From Rubrivirga marina (GTDB lineage Bacteria; Bacteroidota; Rhodothermia; Rhodothermales; Rubricoccaceae): a DNA stretch of 64,000 nt. Below the pieces are notes generated by a model. That model was not told the origin of the DNA and did not search any database. It was given only the letters and a program-made list of their open reading frames with translations. The translations under genes and the position numbers were made by a program. Numbering within the stretch: the stretch's first letter is position 1; each line of letters opens with the position of its first letter. Location: the NCBI RefSeq assembly GCF_002283365.1, contig NZ_MQWD01000001.1, positions 3,217,280 through 3,281,279 of the forward strand. Reading direction: 5' to 3'. Below, piece by piece: positions 8,962 through 16,095 of this stretch.

Positions 8962-9820
8962 CGAGGGCGAGCACCTCGCGCAGTTGGACGTCCGCGCTCA
9001 CGTCCGCGTCGTAGGCGACCGCCGCGTCGACACGGACGTTGAGGAGGCTGTTCACCTTTAGCAGCAGGACGGTCTCGAACAGCACGTCCGGGGCCTGGTT
9101 GGCCACCTGCCCGAACGCCTGGAACATCGACAGACGCGATTGGAGGCGGACGTTGTCCATGATCTTGCGGTCGATGCCGGCTTCCCCATCCACCCCCGCC
9201 TGGACGCGGACGGGCTGGTCGAGCGCGTTGCCGTGCACGGGCCGAAGCCGCTCGATCCCCACGACCGTCTCTTTCAGTGCCACCCCCATCCGGAGAAAGG
9301 CCCCGCCACCGGGCCGGACGGCGAGGCCGAGGGACTGGCTCATGACGAGCGGCGCGAACGCGTCGGACACCTTGAGTTCCTCGCCCGGAACGACGACGAG
9401 CGACGGGTACTCCTCGGCCGTCGGCGTGTAGTCGAAGCCAGGGGCGAACTGGGTACGGAACAGGACCGCCAGCGCCGGCCGGAAGACCCGTTCGGATATC
9501 ACCTCGGCGGACGCCTCGTATCGCGCCACGTCGATGGCCTTGCGGACGTCAAGCGTGTCTTGCTTCTGGACACCGATCACCAGCCGGAGGGTCTGCTCCG
9601 TCAGGAAGTCGCCCACCACGCGGTCGAACGTCCCATCGACCGACGCCGTCCCGGAGAGCGCGTCGACGCCGCCCTCCTGCCAGTTCGAGAACGAGGCCTG
9701 GTTGCCCGCAAGGGTGGCCACGAGCGAGGACCGCCAGCCGTCGGCGGCGGTGAGCGTGTCGGCCTCCTGAGCGCGGGGCGCGAGGGCGACCAGGAGCGCG
9801 AGGAGCGGGACGAGGCGCAT
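8939..9820 (-). CDS. DUF3078 domain-containing outer-membrane-type protein
   Basis: A 293-residue exported protein: signal peptide MRLVPLLALLVALAPRAQEA, then the DUF3078 signature NQASFSNWQEGG (about residues 40-51). The remainder alternates polar and hydrophobic residues as in a small beta barrel, and the C-terminus ends in a short strand (LGVSVPIL). DUF3078 proteins are Bacteroidota envelope proteins of unknown function, probably outer-membrane barrels. It is the first gene of the minus-strand operon that continues with the membrane peptidase, the T9SS plug and the DUF5117 protease. A hairpin at 9844-9876 separates it from the histone-like gene upstream. Confidence 0.85.
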   Translation of the reverse strand: MRLVPLLALLVALAPRAQEADTLTAADGWRSSLVATLAGNQASFSNWQEGGVDALSGTASVDGTFDRVVGDFLTEQTLRLVIGVQKQDTLDVRKAIDVARYEASAEVISERVFRPALAVLFRTQFAPGFDYTPTAEEYPSLVVVPGEELKVSDAFAPLVMSQSLGLAVRPGGGAFLRMGVALKETVVGIERLRPVHGNALDQPVRVQAGVDGEAGIDRKIMDNVRLQSRLSMFQAFGQVANQAPDVLFETVLLLKVNSLLNVRVDAAVAYDADVSADVQLREVLALGVSVPIL

Positions 9821-9843
9821 GAGCGGGCGGGCCGAAATACGAG

Positions 9844-9876
9844 ACGAGGCCGCATCACCGGGTGACGCGGCCTCGT
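9844..9876 (-). terminator. Strong hairpin after the histone H1-like gene
   Basis: Perfect 10-bp inverted repeat ACGAGGCCGC / GCGGCCTCGT. Inside it lies a second perfect 5-bp stem TCACC / GGTGA with a single-base centre, so the two stack into one long hairpin with one mismatch. It lies 27 bases beyond the histone stop codon. There is no long T tract, only TATTT further on, so termination is likely but not certain. A hairpin role in insulating the next operon is inferred. Confidence 0.65.
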
Positions 9877-9891
9877 GACGTCATGACGTCA
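9876..9891. repeat. 16-bp perfect palindrome, tandem TGACGTCA
   Basis: The octamer TGACGTCA occurs twice in direct succession; because each octamer is itself palindromic, the 16 bases are a perfect palindrome. It sits between the histone-like stop codon and the terminator hairpin. It could be a dimeric protein-binding site or part of the terminator. No function is shown by the sequence. Confidence 0.6.
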
Positions 9892-9902
9892 GGACGCAAG
9901 AG

Positions 9903-10082
9903 TTAGTCCGCGTTCTTCTTGTCCTGGACGTCGACGCGGATGTCCTGAGCGAGCTGCTTGAGCTCCTGCATGCCCTTACGGACACGGGTGCCGGCAGCCT
10001 TGTTGCCCTTATCGTAGAACTTGCTGAAGTCGTCCTCCAGGGAAGCGACGTGGTCCTGGAGCTTGCTGAACATGTTGGCCAT
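9903..10082 (-). CDS. Histone H1-like protein (Hc1-type), 59 aa
   Basis: A 59-residue basic protein beginning MANMFSKLQDHVASLEDDFS and continuing with FYDKGNKAAGTRVRKGMQEL, then ending in DVQDKKNAD. The segments FSKFYDKGN and AAGTRVRKGMQELK are the hallmark of short Bacteroidota histone H1-like proteins related to chlamydial Hc1, which bind DNA in the nucleoid. The whole protein is probably a helical hairpin with Lys-rich C-terminus. It is a single-gene unit with its own promoter (10158-10186) and downstream hairpin. The ATG at 10082 is the only sensible start. It is short enough to be missed by length cut-offs. Confidence 0.88.
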   Translation of the reverse strand: MANMFSKLQDHVASLEDDFSKFYDKGNKAAGTRVRKGMQELKQLAQDIRVDVQDKKNAD

Positions 10083-10120
10083 GATGTGGCAGAAGGGTTG
10101 GGGAAATGTGGGTGCGGGCC

Positions 10121-10135
10121 AGCCGGCAACCGGCT
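10121..10135 (-). repeat. Leader hairpin of the histone-like mRNA
   Basis: Inverted repeat AGCCGG-CAA-CCGGCT lies inside the predicted 5' leader of the histone-like transcript, about 40 bases upstream of the ATG. It could stabilise the message or affect translation. Role inferred only from position. Confidence 0.4.
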
Positions 10136-10157
10136 TCCTGGGCCCGCCAGGGCGGTC

Positions 10158-10186
10158 AACATAGCCCCGCAGGGCGGGCCGATCAA
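10158..10186 (-). promoter_or_regulatory. Candidate promoter of the histone H1-like gene
   Basis: Read on the minus strand: TTGATC (10186-10181), a 17-base spacer, then TATGTT (10163-10158). This is the best sigma-70-like match found in the window. It predicts a leader of about 70 bases before the ATG at 10082, containing a small hairpin. Confidence 0.6.
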
Positions 10187-10241
10187 CCCGAAGCCGCCCA
10201 AATTGAGCCGTATGGGGCGATTCGAAGAGACCGCGAAGTAG

Positions 10242-10898
10242 TCAACCCGTTGTCACTATGGCGGATGACCCCTCGGCTTGGCGGAGCGTCACGCGGAGAC
10301 CGGCGCGCGCGCGGCCTGGAACCGCTACCGCTCGGGCCGCCGCCGAGGGGTCTGGGAACGCCTCCGCCAGCGTCTCGACAGCTCCCCCGCCCTCGACCGA
10401 CCTCGTGGTGAGAACGGCCAGCGGCACCCCGAGCGCTTCCGCGAGGACGCCCGACGACTCGGCGGCGTCCACCTCCGCCGGCCCCTCCGCTCCTTCCACC
10501 AGGGCGGCCACGACCGCCACGACGCCTTGCCCGACGAGGTCACCGAGCCACCCCGTACGCCCCGCGACGAGCGCGCCGTTCGGGCTCTTCAGGAGACCCC
10601 GATCCGCGCCCATCACGCGGATGGCAGACACGCCCGCCTCGTTGAGCTCGTGGACGATCTCGCGGTTGAGGTCCCGGATCGCTCGCTCGATGGTCTCGCG
10701 GCTCTCCGCGTCGTCCGTCTGCCACACGCCGTCGACCGCCGTCGGCATCCGGCCCAGCGACTCGAGCGCGCGCTCCCCCCGCTCGCCGCTGCCGTGGACG
10801 AGGACGAGCCCGCCTTCCCGCGCGGCCAGGTCCTGAGCGAGTCCCGGCACGAACAGCGGGTCGCCGAGGAAGTAGGGGTCGAGGTAGACGACGAGCAT
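10242..10898 (-). CDS. Divergent amino-acid kinase family protein (acetylglutamate kinase-like)
   Basis: A 218-residue protein whose order of motifs follows the acetylglutamate kinase/LysZ fold. GGLVLVHGSGE (about 28-38) equals the VVHGGG loop; TDDAESRETIERAIRDLNRE equals the substrate-lid helix; then AEALGVPLAVLTT is the nucleotide-side strand. The usual N-terminal KxGG motif is absent: the protein starts MLVVYLDPYFLGDP, so the phosphate-binding Lys is not where expected. Start ATG at 10898. No arginine or lysine pathway gene is nearby. It may have a changed substrate or be inactive; the family call is moderately sure, the activity is not. Confidence 0.6.
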   Translation of the reverse strand: MLVVYLDPYFLGDPLFVPGLAQDLAAREGGLVLVHGSGERGERALESLGRMPTAVDGVWQTDDAESRETIERAIRDLNREIVHELNEAGVSAIRVMGADRGLLKSPNGALVAGRTGWLGDLVGQGVVAVVAALVEGAEGPAEVDAAESSGVLAEALGVPLAVLTTRSVEGGGAVETLAEAFPDPSAAARAVAVPGRARAGLRVTLRQAEGSSAIVTTG

Positions 10899-10982
10899 GG
10901 GGAGTCGAGGCGATCGGTGTGCGAGTGACCAACGCCGCGCTAGCGGTCGGGCTCCGCCCCGCGCATCACCCCTGTGTACGAG

Positions 10983-11105
10983 CGTCATCCTGAGCGAGTC
11001 GAAGGATCGCTTCGCGTGACCCGACCTCCAGCGGGCGCCGGGCGCGTTGACCAGGGATCGTGCTCGCCAGAGATCCTTCGGGTGCGCAGTTCCGCACAGA
11101 ACGAC
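10983..11105. repeat. Dispersed intergenic inverted-repeat element, copy A
   Basis: The left end reads CGTCATCCTGAGCG, then GAAGGATC at 11001-11008. The right half has the inverted GATCCTTC at 11072-11079 and ends near ACAGAACGAC. The same ends, in the same arrangement, recur at 15875-15984. The arms are imperfect in this copy. Looks like a non-coding, REP- or MITE-like repeat. Confidence 0.6.
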
Positions 11106-11135
11106 ACCGCGAGGGCGATGCGCCAAGTCATGTCC

Positions 11136-11184
11136 GAGTCCGCCCGCCTCGGCGTCGAGGCGGGGCGATTCGGAGGACGGACTC
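11136..11184. repeat. GC-rich hairpin with extended outer stem
   Basis: Inner arms CCCGCCTCG (11143-11151) and CGAGGCGGG (11156-11164) with loop GCGT; a further outer pair GAGTCCG (11136-11142) and CGGACTC (11178-11184) could extend it. It belongs to a family of GCCTCGG hairpins found between genes in this window. No gene ends immediately before it, so it may be part of a repeat rather than a terminator. Confidence 0.5.
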
Positions 11185-11251
11185 GACGGCTGGGTCCGAC
11201 GACCACGGCCTGTCGAGCCCCGCGAAGTGGAGCCCAAGTTCTCCACACACC

Positions 11252-11280
11252 TTGCTCATATCAGCTACGTCCCGTGATCT
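11252..11280 (+). promoter_or_regulatory. Weak candidate promoter of dnaE
   Basis: TTGCTC (11252-11257), 17-base spacer, TGATCT (11275-11280), followed by the dnaE ATG 26 bases later. The surroundings are less GC-rich than average. The -10 match is poor, so this is tentative. Confidence 0.3.
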
Positions 11281-11306
11281 TGGCGGCGGTCCCCCTGCCC
11301 CGCCCG

Positions 11307-14300
11307 ATGCCCGAGTTCTGCCACCTCCACTGTCACACGCAGTACTCGCTCCTCGACGGCGCCGCCCGCATCGACAAGCTCATCGGCCGCGCGGCGGAGC
11401 TCGGGCACCCGGCCGTCGCCATCACGGACCACGGGAATCTGTACGGCGTCCCGGAGTTCTACACGAAGGCGCAGCGGGCCGGCGTCCAGCCCATCGTCGG
11501 CTGCGAGTTCTACGTCACGCCGACCGGGATGGACGACAAGTCCGACCGGACGCGGTACCACCAGGTGCTGCTGGCGAAAAACCTCGGGGGCTACAAGAAC
11601 CTCATCAAGCTCTCGTCGCTGAGCTACACCGACGGCTACTACTACAAGCCGCGGATCGATCGCGACACGCTGCGGGCCCACTCGGCCGGCCTCGTCGCCA
11701 CGACGTGCTGTCTACAGGGCGAGGTCCTGCAGACGATCCTCAAGAAGAGCGAGGCGGAGGCCCGGAAGGTGTTCGAGGAGTACCTCGACATCTTCGGCGA
11801 CGACTACTACATCGAGGTCCAGGACCACGCGATCCCGGAGCAGCGGACGTGCAACGCCGTGCTGATGCGGTGGGCCGAGGAGTACGACGTGACGGTCGTC
11901 GCCACGAACGACGTTCACTACGTGGCGCAGGCCGACGCCGAGGCGCAGGACGTGCTCCTCTGCCTCCAGACCGGCAAGGACCTCCACGACCCGAACCGGA
12001 TGCGGTTCGAGAACGACCAGTTCTTCCTCAAGTCGGCCGACGAGATGCGGACGGCGTTTGGGGCGGGGCTCCAGCAGGGCGTCTTTTCGAGCGCCGCGGC
12101 CGTCGACGCCGCGCTCGACGCGAGCCGCGAGATCGCCGACAAGTGCAAGCTGGAGCTGCCGATGGGCGAACTCCTCATGCCCCACTTCCCGATCCCGGCG
12201 GCGTTCAACAACGACACGGGCGCCTACCTCCGGCACCTGACGTACGAGGGCGCCAAGCGGCGGTGGCCGGAGATCACGGAGGAGATCCGCGAGCGGCTGG
12301 ATCTGGAGCTCGGCGTGATCAACTCGATGGGGTTCGACGGGTACTTCCTCATCGTGCAGGACTTTACGACGGCCGCCCGCGACCTCGGCGTGAGCGTGGG
12401 GCCGGGGCGTGGGTCGGCGGCGGGGTCGGCGGTGGCGTACTGCCTCGGGATCACGAACATCGACCCGCTCCACTACGACCTCCTCTTCGAGCGTTTTCTG
12501 AACCCGGAGCGCGTGTCGATGCCGGACATCGACATCGACTTCGACGACCGCGGCCGGGGCAAGGTCATCGACTACGTCGTCGAGAAGTACGGGCGCGAGT
12601 CGGTCTGCCAAATCGTGACGTTCGGGACGATGGGCTCGAAGTCCGTCATCCGCGACGTCTCGCGCGTCCTCGGCGTGCCGCTGCCCGAGGCGGACCGGAT
12701 CGCGAAGCTGATCCCGGACGGCGTCAAGGTGTCGCTCGACAGCGCCAAGAGCGAGGTCAAGGAGTTCGCCGAGCTGTACCAGCACCAGGACCCCCAGATC
12801 CGGAAGCTGATGCACTACGCGACGGTCCTCGAAGGGAGCGCGCGGCACACGGGCGTCCACGCGGCCGGCGTCATCATCGCGCCGGGCGACGTGAGCCAGT
12901 ACGTGCCGGTGGCGATCCAGAAGGGCAAAGGCGGGGCCGGCGACGCGGTCGTGACGCAGTACGACGGGAAGTACATCGAGGACTTCGGTCTGCTCAAGAT
13001 GGACTTCCTGGGGCTGAAGACCCTCACCATCCTCGACGACGCGCTCGCGCTCATCCAGGAGAACCACGGCGTCGAGATCGACCTCGACCAGGTGCCGCTC
13101 GACGACCCCGACACCTACCGGCTGTTCCAGAAGGGCGACACGGTCGCCATCTTCCAGTTCGAGTCGTCGGGCATGCGGGAGTGGATGCGGAAGCTGAAGC
13201 CGACGTCGCTGGACGACCTCATCGCGATGAACGCGCTCTACCGGCCGGGGCCGATGGACCTCATCCCGACCTACATCGACCGGAAGCACGGGCGCGAGCC
13301 GGTCGAGTACCCGCACGAAATGCTCCGCGGCATCCTGGAGCCGACCTACGGCATCCCGGTGTACCAGGAGCAGGTCATGCAGATGGCCCAGGTCATGGGC
13401 GGCTACACGCTCGGCGGCGCCGACCTCCTCCGACGGGCGATGGGCAAGAAGAAGCAGGAGGAGATGGACAAGCAACGCGTGACGTTCGTCGACGGCGCGC
13501 GCGAGAAGGGCGTGCCGGAGGCGAAGGCCAACGAGGTCTTCGACATGATGGCCAAGTTCGCTGGGTACGGGTTCAACAAGTCCCACTCGGCGGCCTACTC
13601 GGTCGTGGCCTACCACACGGCCTACCTCAAGGCGCACTACCCGGCCGAGTTCATGGCGGCCGTGCTGACGACGGAAATGGCGTCGTCGGACAAGCTGGCG
13701 ATCGCGCTCGACGCCACGCGGGCGGCCGGCATCGAGATCCTGCCCCCATGCGTGAACCGCTCGTCGGCCCACTTCACCGTCGAGCACGGGCGGGTCCGGT
13801 TCGGGCTGGCGGCCATCAAGGGGGTCGGGCAGGGGGCCATCGAGGCCATCGTCGAGGCGCGCGACACGCACGGCGGGGCGTTCGACGACCTGTTCCACCT
13901 CGCCAAGGACCTCGACCTCCGGACGGTCGGCAAGAAGACGCTGGAGGCGCTCGCCTCGGCCGGCGCGTTCGACTGCTTCGAGGGCCACCGCCGGCAGTTC
14001 GTCGACGCCGTCGACCTCGCGTGGAGCTACGCGCAGAAGCACCAGGCCGACAAGGCGGCGGGCCAGTTCTCGATGTTCGGCGGGGCCGAGCAGGCGGGGT
14101 CGTCGTTCGTCCCGGCCCTCCCCCACGCCGAGCCGTGGACGAAGGGCGAGACGCTCCGCTACGAGCGCGACCTCATGGGGTTCTACGTCTCGGGCCACCC
14201 GCTCGACGACTTCGCCGCCGAGGCCCGCGCCTTCGCCTCCGTCCGCCTCGGCGACACGGAGCACGTGATGCACGAGAGCGACCAGACGGCCATCGGCATC

Positions 14301-14783
14301 GTGACGGAGGTCACGCGGCGGACGACCAAGAGCGGCCGGCCCATCGCGTTCGTGACGATCGAGGACACGACGGGCCAGGCGGAGGTTGTGCTGTTCGCGC
14401 AGGTCCTGGAGCGGTGCGGGCACATGCTCCGGGTGGACGAGGTGATGATGGTCAAGGGCAAGGCGGAGACCTCGCGCGGCGACCTCAAGCTGGTGGCGAA
14501 GGACGTCCTCCCGATGTGGCGCGTCCGCGAGCAGCTGGTCAAGGCGGTCACACTGCGGATCGACGTGGACGAGGCGACCGAGGCGGACGTGGCCGCGCTC
14601 GCCGACCTCTGCCGCCAGCACCCGGGCGCGTGCAAGGTCTACTTCGAGGTGACGAGCCGGGCGATCCCCCGGCCGGTGCGCCTCCACGCGCGGACGGCGG
14701 TGGTGGATCTGACGCCGGACCTGATGAAGGGGCTGAGCCGAAGGTTTGGCGCCGACTCGCTCATTCTGGAAAGCGAGGCCTAG
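11307..14783 (+). CDS. dnaE: DNA polymerase III subunit alpha
   Basis: The 1158-residue catalytic subunit of the replicative polymerase. The ATG at 11307 begins MPEFCHLHCHTQYSLLDGAA, the PHP-domain start, so upstream residues in the open frame are not coding. The catalytic acidic motif MPDIDIDFDD is at about 405-414; helix-hairpin-helix and beta-clamp-binding regions follow; an OB fold (TEVTRRTTKSGRPIAFVTIE) begins near residue 990. Length matches the Gram-negative DnaE1 type (about 1160). It stands alone, as is usual. A hairpin at 14794-14819 follows the stop. Confidence 0.97.
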   Translation: MPEFCHLHCHTQYSLLDGAARIDKLIGRAAELGHPAVAITDHGNLYGVPEFYTKAQRAGVQPIVGCEFYVTPTGMDDKSDRTRYHQVLLAKNLGGYKNLIKLSSLSYTDGYYYKPRIDRDTLRAHSAGLVATTCCLQGEVLQTILKKSEAEARKVFEEYLDIFGDDYYIEVQDHAIPEQRTCNAVLMRWAEEYDVTVVATNDVHYVAQADAEAQDVLLCLQTGKDLHDPNRMRFENDQFFLKSADEMRTAFGAGLQQGVFSSAAAVDAALDASREIADKCKLELPMGELLMPHFPIPAAFNNDTGAYLRHLTYEGAKRRWPEITEEIRERLDLELGVINSMGFDGYFLIVQDFTTAARDLGVSVGPGRGSAAGSAVAYCLGITNIDPLHYDLLFERFLNPERVSMPDIDIDFDDRGRGKVIDYVVEKYGRESVCQIVTFGTMGSKSVIRDVSRVLGVPLPEADRIAKLIPDGVKVSLDSAKSEVKEFAELYQHQDPQIRKLMHYATVLEGSARHTGVHAAGVIIAPGDVSQYVPVAIQKGKGGAGDAVVTQYDGKYIEDFGLLKMDFLGLKTLTILDDALALIQENHGVEIDLDQVPLDDPDTYRLFQKGDTVAIFQFESSGMREWMRKLKPTSLDDLIAMNALYRPGPMDLIPTYIDRKHGREPVEYPHEMLRGILEPTYGIPVYQEQVMQMAQVMGGYTLGGADLLRRAMGKKKQEEMDKQRVTFVDGAREKGVPEAKANEVFDMMAKFAGYGFNKSHSAAYSVVAYHTAYLKAHYPAEFMAAVLTTEMASSDKLAIALDATRAAGIEILPPCVNRSSAHFTVEHGRVRFGLAAIKGVGQGAIEAIVEARDTHGGAFDDLFHLAKDLDLRTVGKKTLEALASAGAFDCFEGHRRQFVDAVDLAWSYAQKHQADKAAGQFSMFGGAEQAGSSFVPALPHAEPWTKGETLRYERDLMGFYVSGHPLDDFAAEARAFASVRLGDTEHVMHESDQTAIGIVTEVTRRTTKSGRPIAFVTIEDTTGQAEVVLFAQVLERCGHMLRVDEVMMVKGKAETSRGDLKLVAKDVLPMWRVREQLVKAVTLRIDVDEATEADVAALADLCRQHPGACKVYFEVTSRAIPRPVRLHARTAVVDLTPDLMKGLSRRFGADSLILESEA

Positions 14784-14793
14784 CCGACTCCGC

Positions 14794-14819
14794 CCGCCTC
14801 GGCGGCACCACCGAGGCGG
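14794..14819 (+). terminator. Candidate terminator of dnaE
   Basis: Perfect 9-bp arms CCGCCTCGG and CCGAGGCGG with an 8-base loop, 10 bases after the dnaE stop. No T tract follows at once. It shares its core with other intergenic hairpins of the window. Confidence 0.5.
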
Positions 14820-14877
14820 ACGAGGTGACCGCGCGCACCGATCTTCTGTAGACACCCTTCCTCCGTCTTAACTCTCG

Positions 14878-15849
14878 ATGGCCCCGACCGAACCCCTCGT
14901 CACCGACCTCTACACCGCCGACCCCCGTGCCCACGTGTTCGACGGGCGGATCTACGTCTACCCCTCGCACGACATCGACGCCGGCATCCCCGAGAACGAC
15001 TTCGGCGACCACTTCGCGATGGAGGACTACCACGTCTTCTCGATGGACCGCGTCGGCGGCGAGGTCGTCGACCATGGCGTGGCGCTCCACCTGAAGGACG
15101 TCCCGTGGGCCGAGCGCCAGCTCTGGTCCGGCGACGCGGCCGAGAAGGACGGCCGGTACTACCTCTACTTCCCGGCCAAAGACAAAGACGGCGTCTTCCG
15201 CATCGGCGTCGCCGTGAGCGACGACCCCGGCGGCCCGTTCACGCCGCAGCCGGAGCCCATGGAGGGCAGCTTCTCCATCGACCAGAGCACGTTCCGAGAC
15301 GACGACGGGACGCACTACCTCTACTGGGGCGGCATCTGGGGCGGCCAGCTCCAGCGCTGGACCACAGGCTCGTACGACCCCGACGCCCCCGAAGAACGCG
15401 ACGAGGACGTCCCCGCGATTGGCCCGCGCGTGGCCCGGCTGAGCGACGACATGCTCCAGTTTGGCGAGGCGCCCCGCGAGATCCAGATCCTCGACGAGAA
15501 CGGCGACCCGATCCTCCAGACCGACCACGAGCGTCGCTTTTTCGAGGCCTGCTGGATGCACAAGCACGAGGGCACGTACTACCTCTCGTACTCGACCGGC
15601 GACACGCACCTCATCGTCTACGCCACCGGCGACAACCCGTACGGCCCGTTCACCTACCAGGGCGTCGTCCTTACCCCCGTCCTCGGCTGGACGACGCACC
15701 ACTCGATTGTCGAGCACGAGGGCCAGTGGTACCTGTTCTACCACGACTCGTCGCTGTCGGGTGGGAGGACGCATCTTCGCAGCATGAAGGTGGCCGAGCT
15801 CACGCACCGCCCCGACGGCTCCATCGAGACGATCCCGGGCGACCGATAG
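14878..15849 (+). CDS. Glycoside hydrolase family 43 protein
   Basis: A 323-residue five-bladed beta-propeller glycosidase. The N-terminal ADPRAHVFDGRIYVYPSHD contains the expected GH43 catalytic base Asp (near residue 15). The middle part shows the repeated blade pattern, such as KDGRYYLYFPAKDKDG and HYLYWGGIWGG, and GWTTHHSIVEHEGQWYLFYH lies near the end. GH43 enzymes cleave arabinose- or xylose-containing oligosaccharides or galactans. No signal peptide is visible, so it would be cytoplasmic. It is not near any SusC/SusD pair. The exact substrate cannot be read from sequence. Confidence 0.88.
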   Translation: MAPTEPLVTDLYTADPRAHVFDGRIYVYPSHDIDAGIPENDFGDHFAMEDYHVFSMDRVGGEVVDHGVALHLKDVPWAERQLWSGDAAEKDGRYYLYFPAKDKDGVFRIGVAVSDDPGGPFTPQPEPMEGSFSIDQSTFRDDDGTHYLYWGGIWGGQLQRWTTGSYDPDAPEERDEDVPAIGPRVARLSDDMLQFGEAPREIQILDENGDPILQTDHERRFFEACWMHKHEGTYYLSYSTGDTHLIVYATGDNPYGPFTYQGVVLTPVLGWTTHHSIVEHEGQWYLFYHDSSLSGGRTHLRSMKVAELTHRPDGSIETIPGDR

Positions 15850-15874
15850 GGACCGGAGCCCGCCCCTCGATCCG

Positions 15875-15984
15875 CGTCATCCTGAGCGGAGCGAAGGATC
15901 TCGGCTCCCGCGGACGAGCCCGAGCCGGCGCTGGCAACGGCCTGCAACGCCGAGTTGAGATCCTTCACTGCGTTCAGGATGACG
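15875..15984. repeat. Dispersed intergenic inverted-repeat element, copy B
   Basis: Left arm CGTCATCCTGAGCG (15875-15888) pairs with CGTTCAGGATGACG (15971-15984) with one mismatch; inner GAAGGATCT (15893-15901) pairs perfectly with AGATCCTTC (15958-15966). The loop is about 56 bases. The ends match copy A at 10983-11105. It lies between GH43 and the sugar dehydrogenase gene. Confidence 0.7.
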
Positions 15985-16008
15985 TGTGGGGCAGGATGAC
16001 GTGTGGGG
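15975..16008. repeat. 17-bp perfect tandem duplication at the end of repeat copy B
   Basis: The 17 bases CAGGATGACGTGTGGGG occur twice with no gap (15975-15991 and 15992-16008). The first copy overlaps the right end of the dispersed repeat, so the repeat terminus itself has been duplicated. Confidence 0.8.
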
Positions 16009-16072
16009 ACGACGGGGGCGACCGGACACCCGCTCGCCGGCTCCCCCCGAACTCGCACCGAGGCGGGCGGTT

Positions 16073-16086
16073 GGAGGGGCCCCTCC
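16073..16086. repeat. 14-bp palindrome just upstream of the sugar dehydrogenase start
   Basis: GGAGGGGCCCCTCC is a perfect palindrome ending 9 bases before the ATG at 16096, and flanking GGT/ACC bases extend it imperfectly. It could occlude the start in mRNA or be an operator. No function is demonstrated. Confidence 0.45.
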
Positions 16087-16095
16087 CCCACCGCC

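Larger units (their letters stand above)
10899..11306. other. 408-bp divergent intergenic region between the kinase-like gene and dnaE
   Basis: No convincing gene. It contains one copy of a dispersed inverted repeat (10983-11105), a GC-rich hairpin of the GCCTCGG family (11136-11184) and a relatively A+T-richer stretch before dnaE at about 11236-11280 that may hold its promoter. Confidence 0.6.

Noticed and set aside
11712..14855. Long minus-strand open frame opposite dnaE
   Set aside because: It mirrors dnaE codons and shows repetitive His/Arg/Val/Leu composition; dnaE is unambiguous.
14878..15849. GH43 gene as part of a polysaccharide utilisation locus
   Set aside because: No SusC/SusD pair, no signal peptide and no other carbohydrate enzymes next to it.
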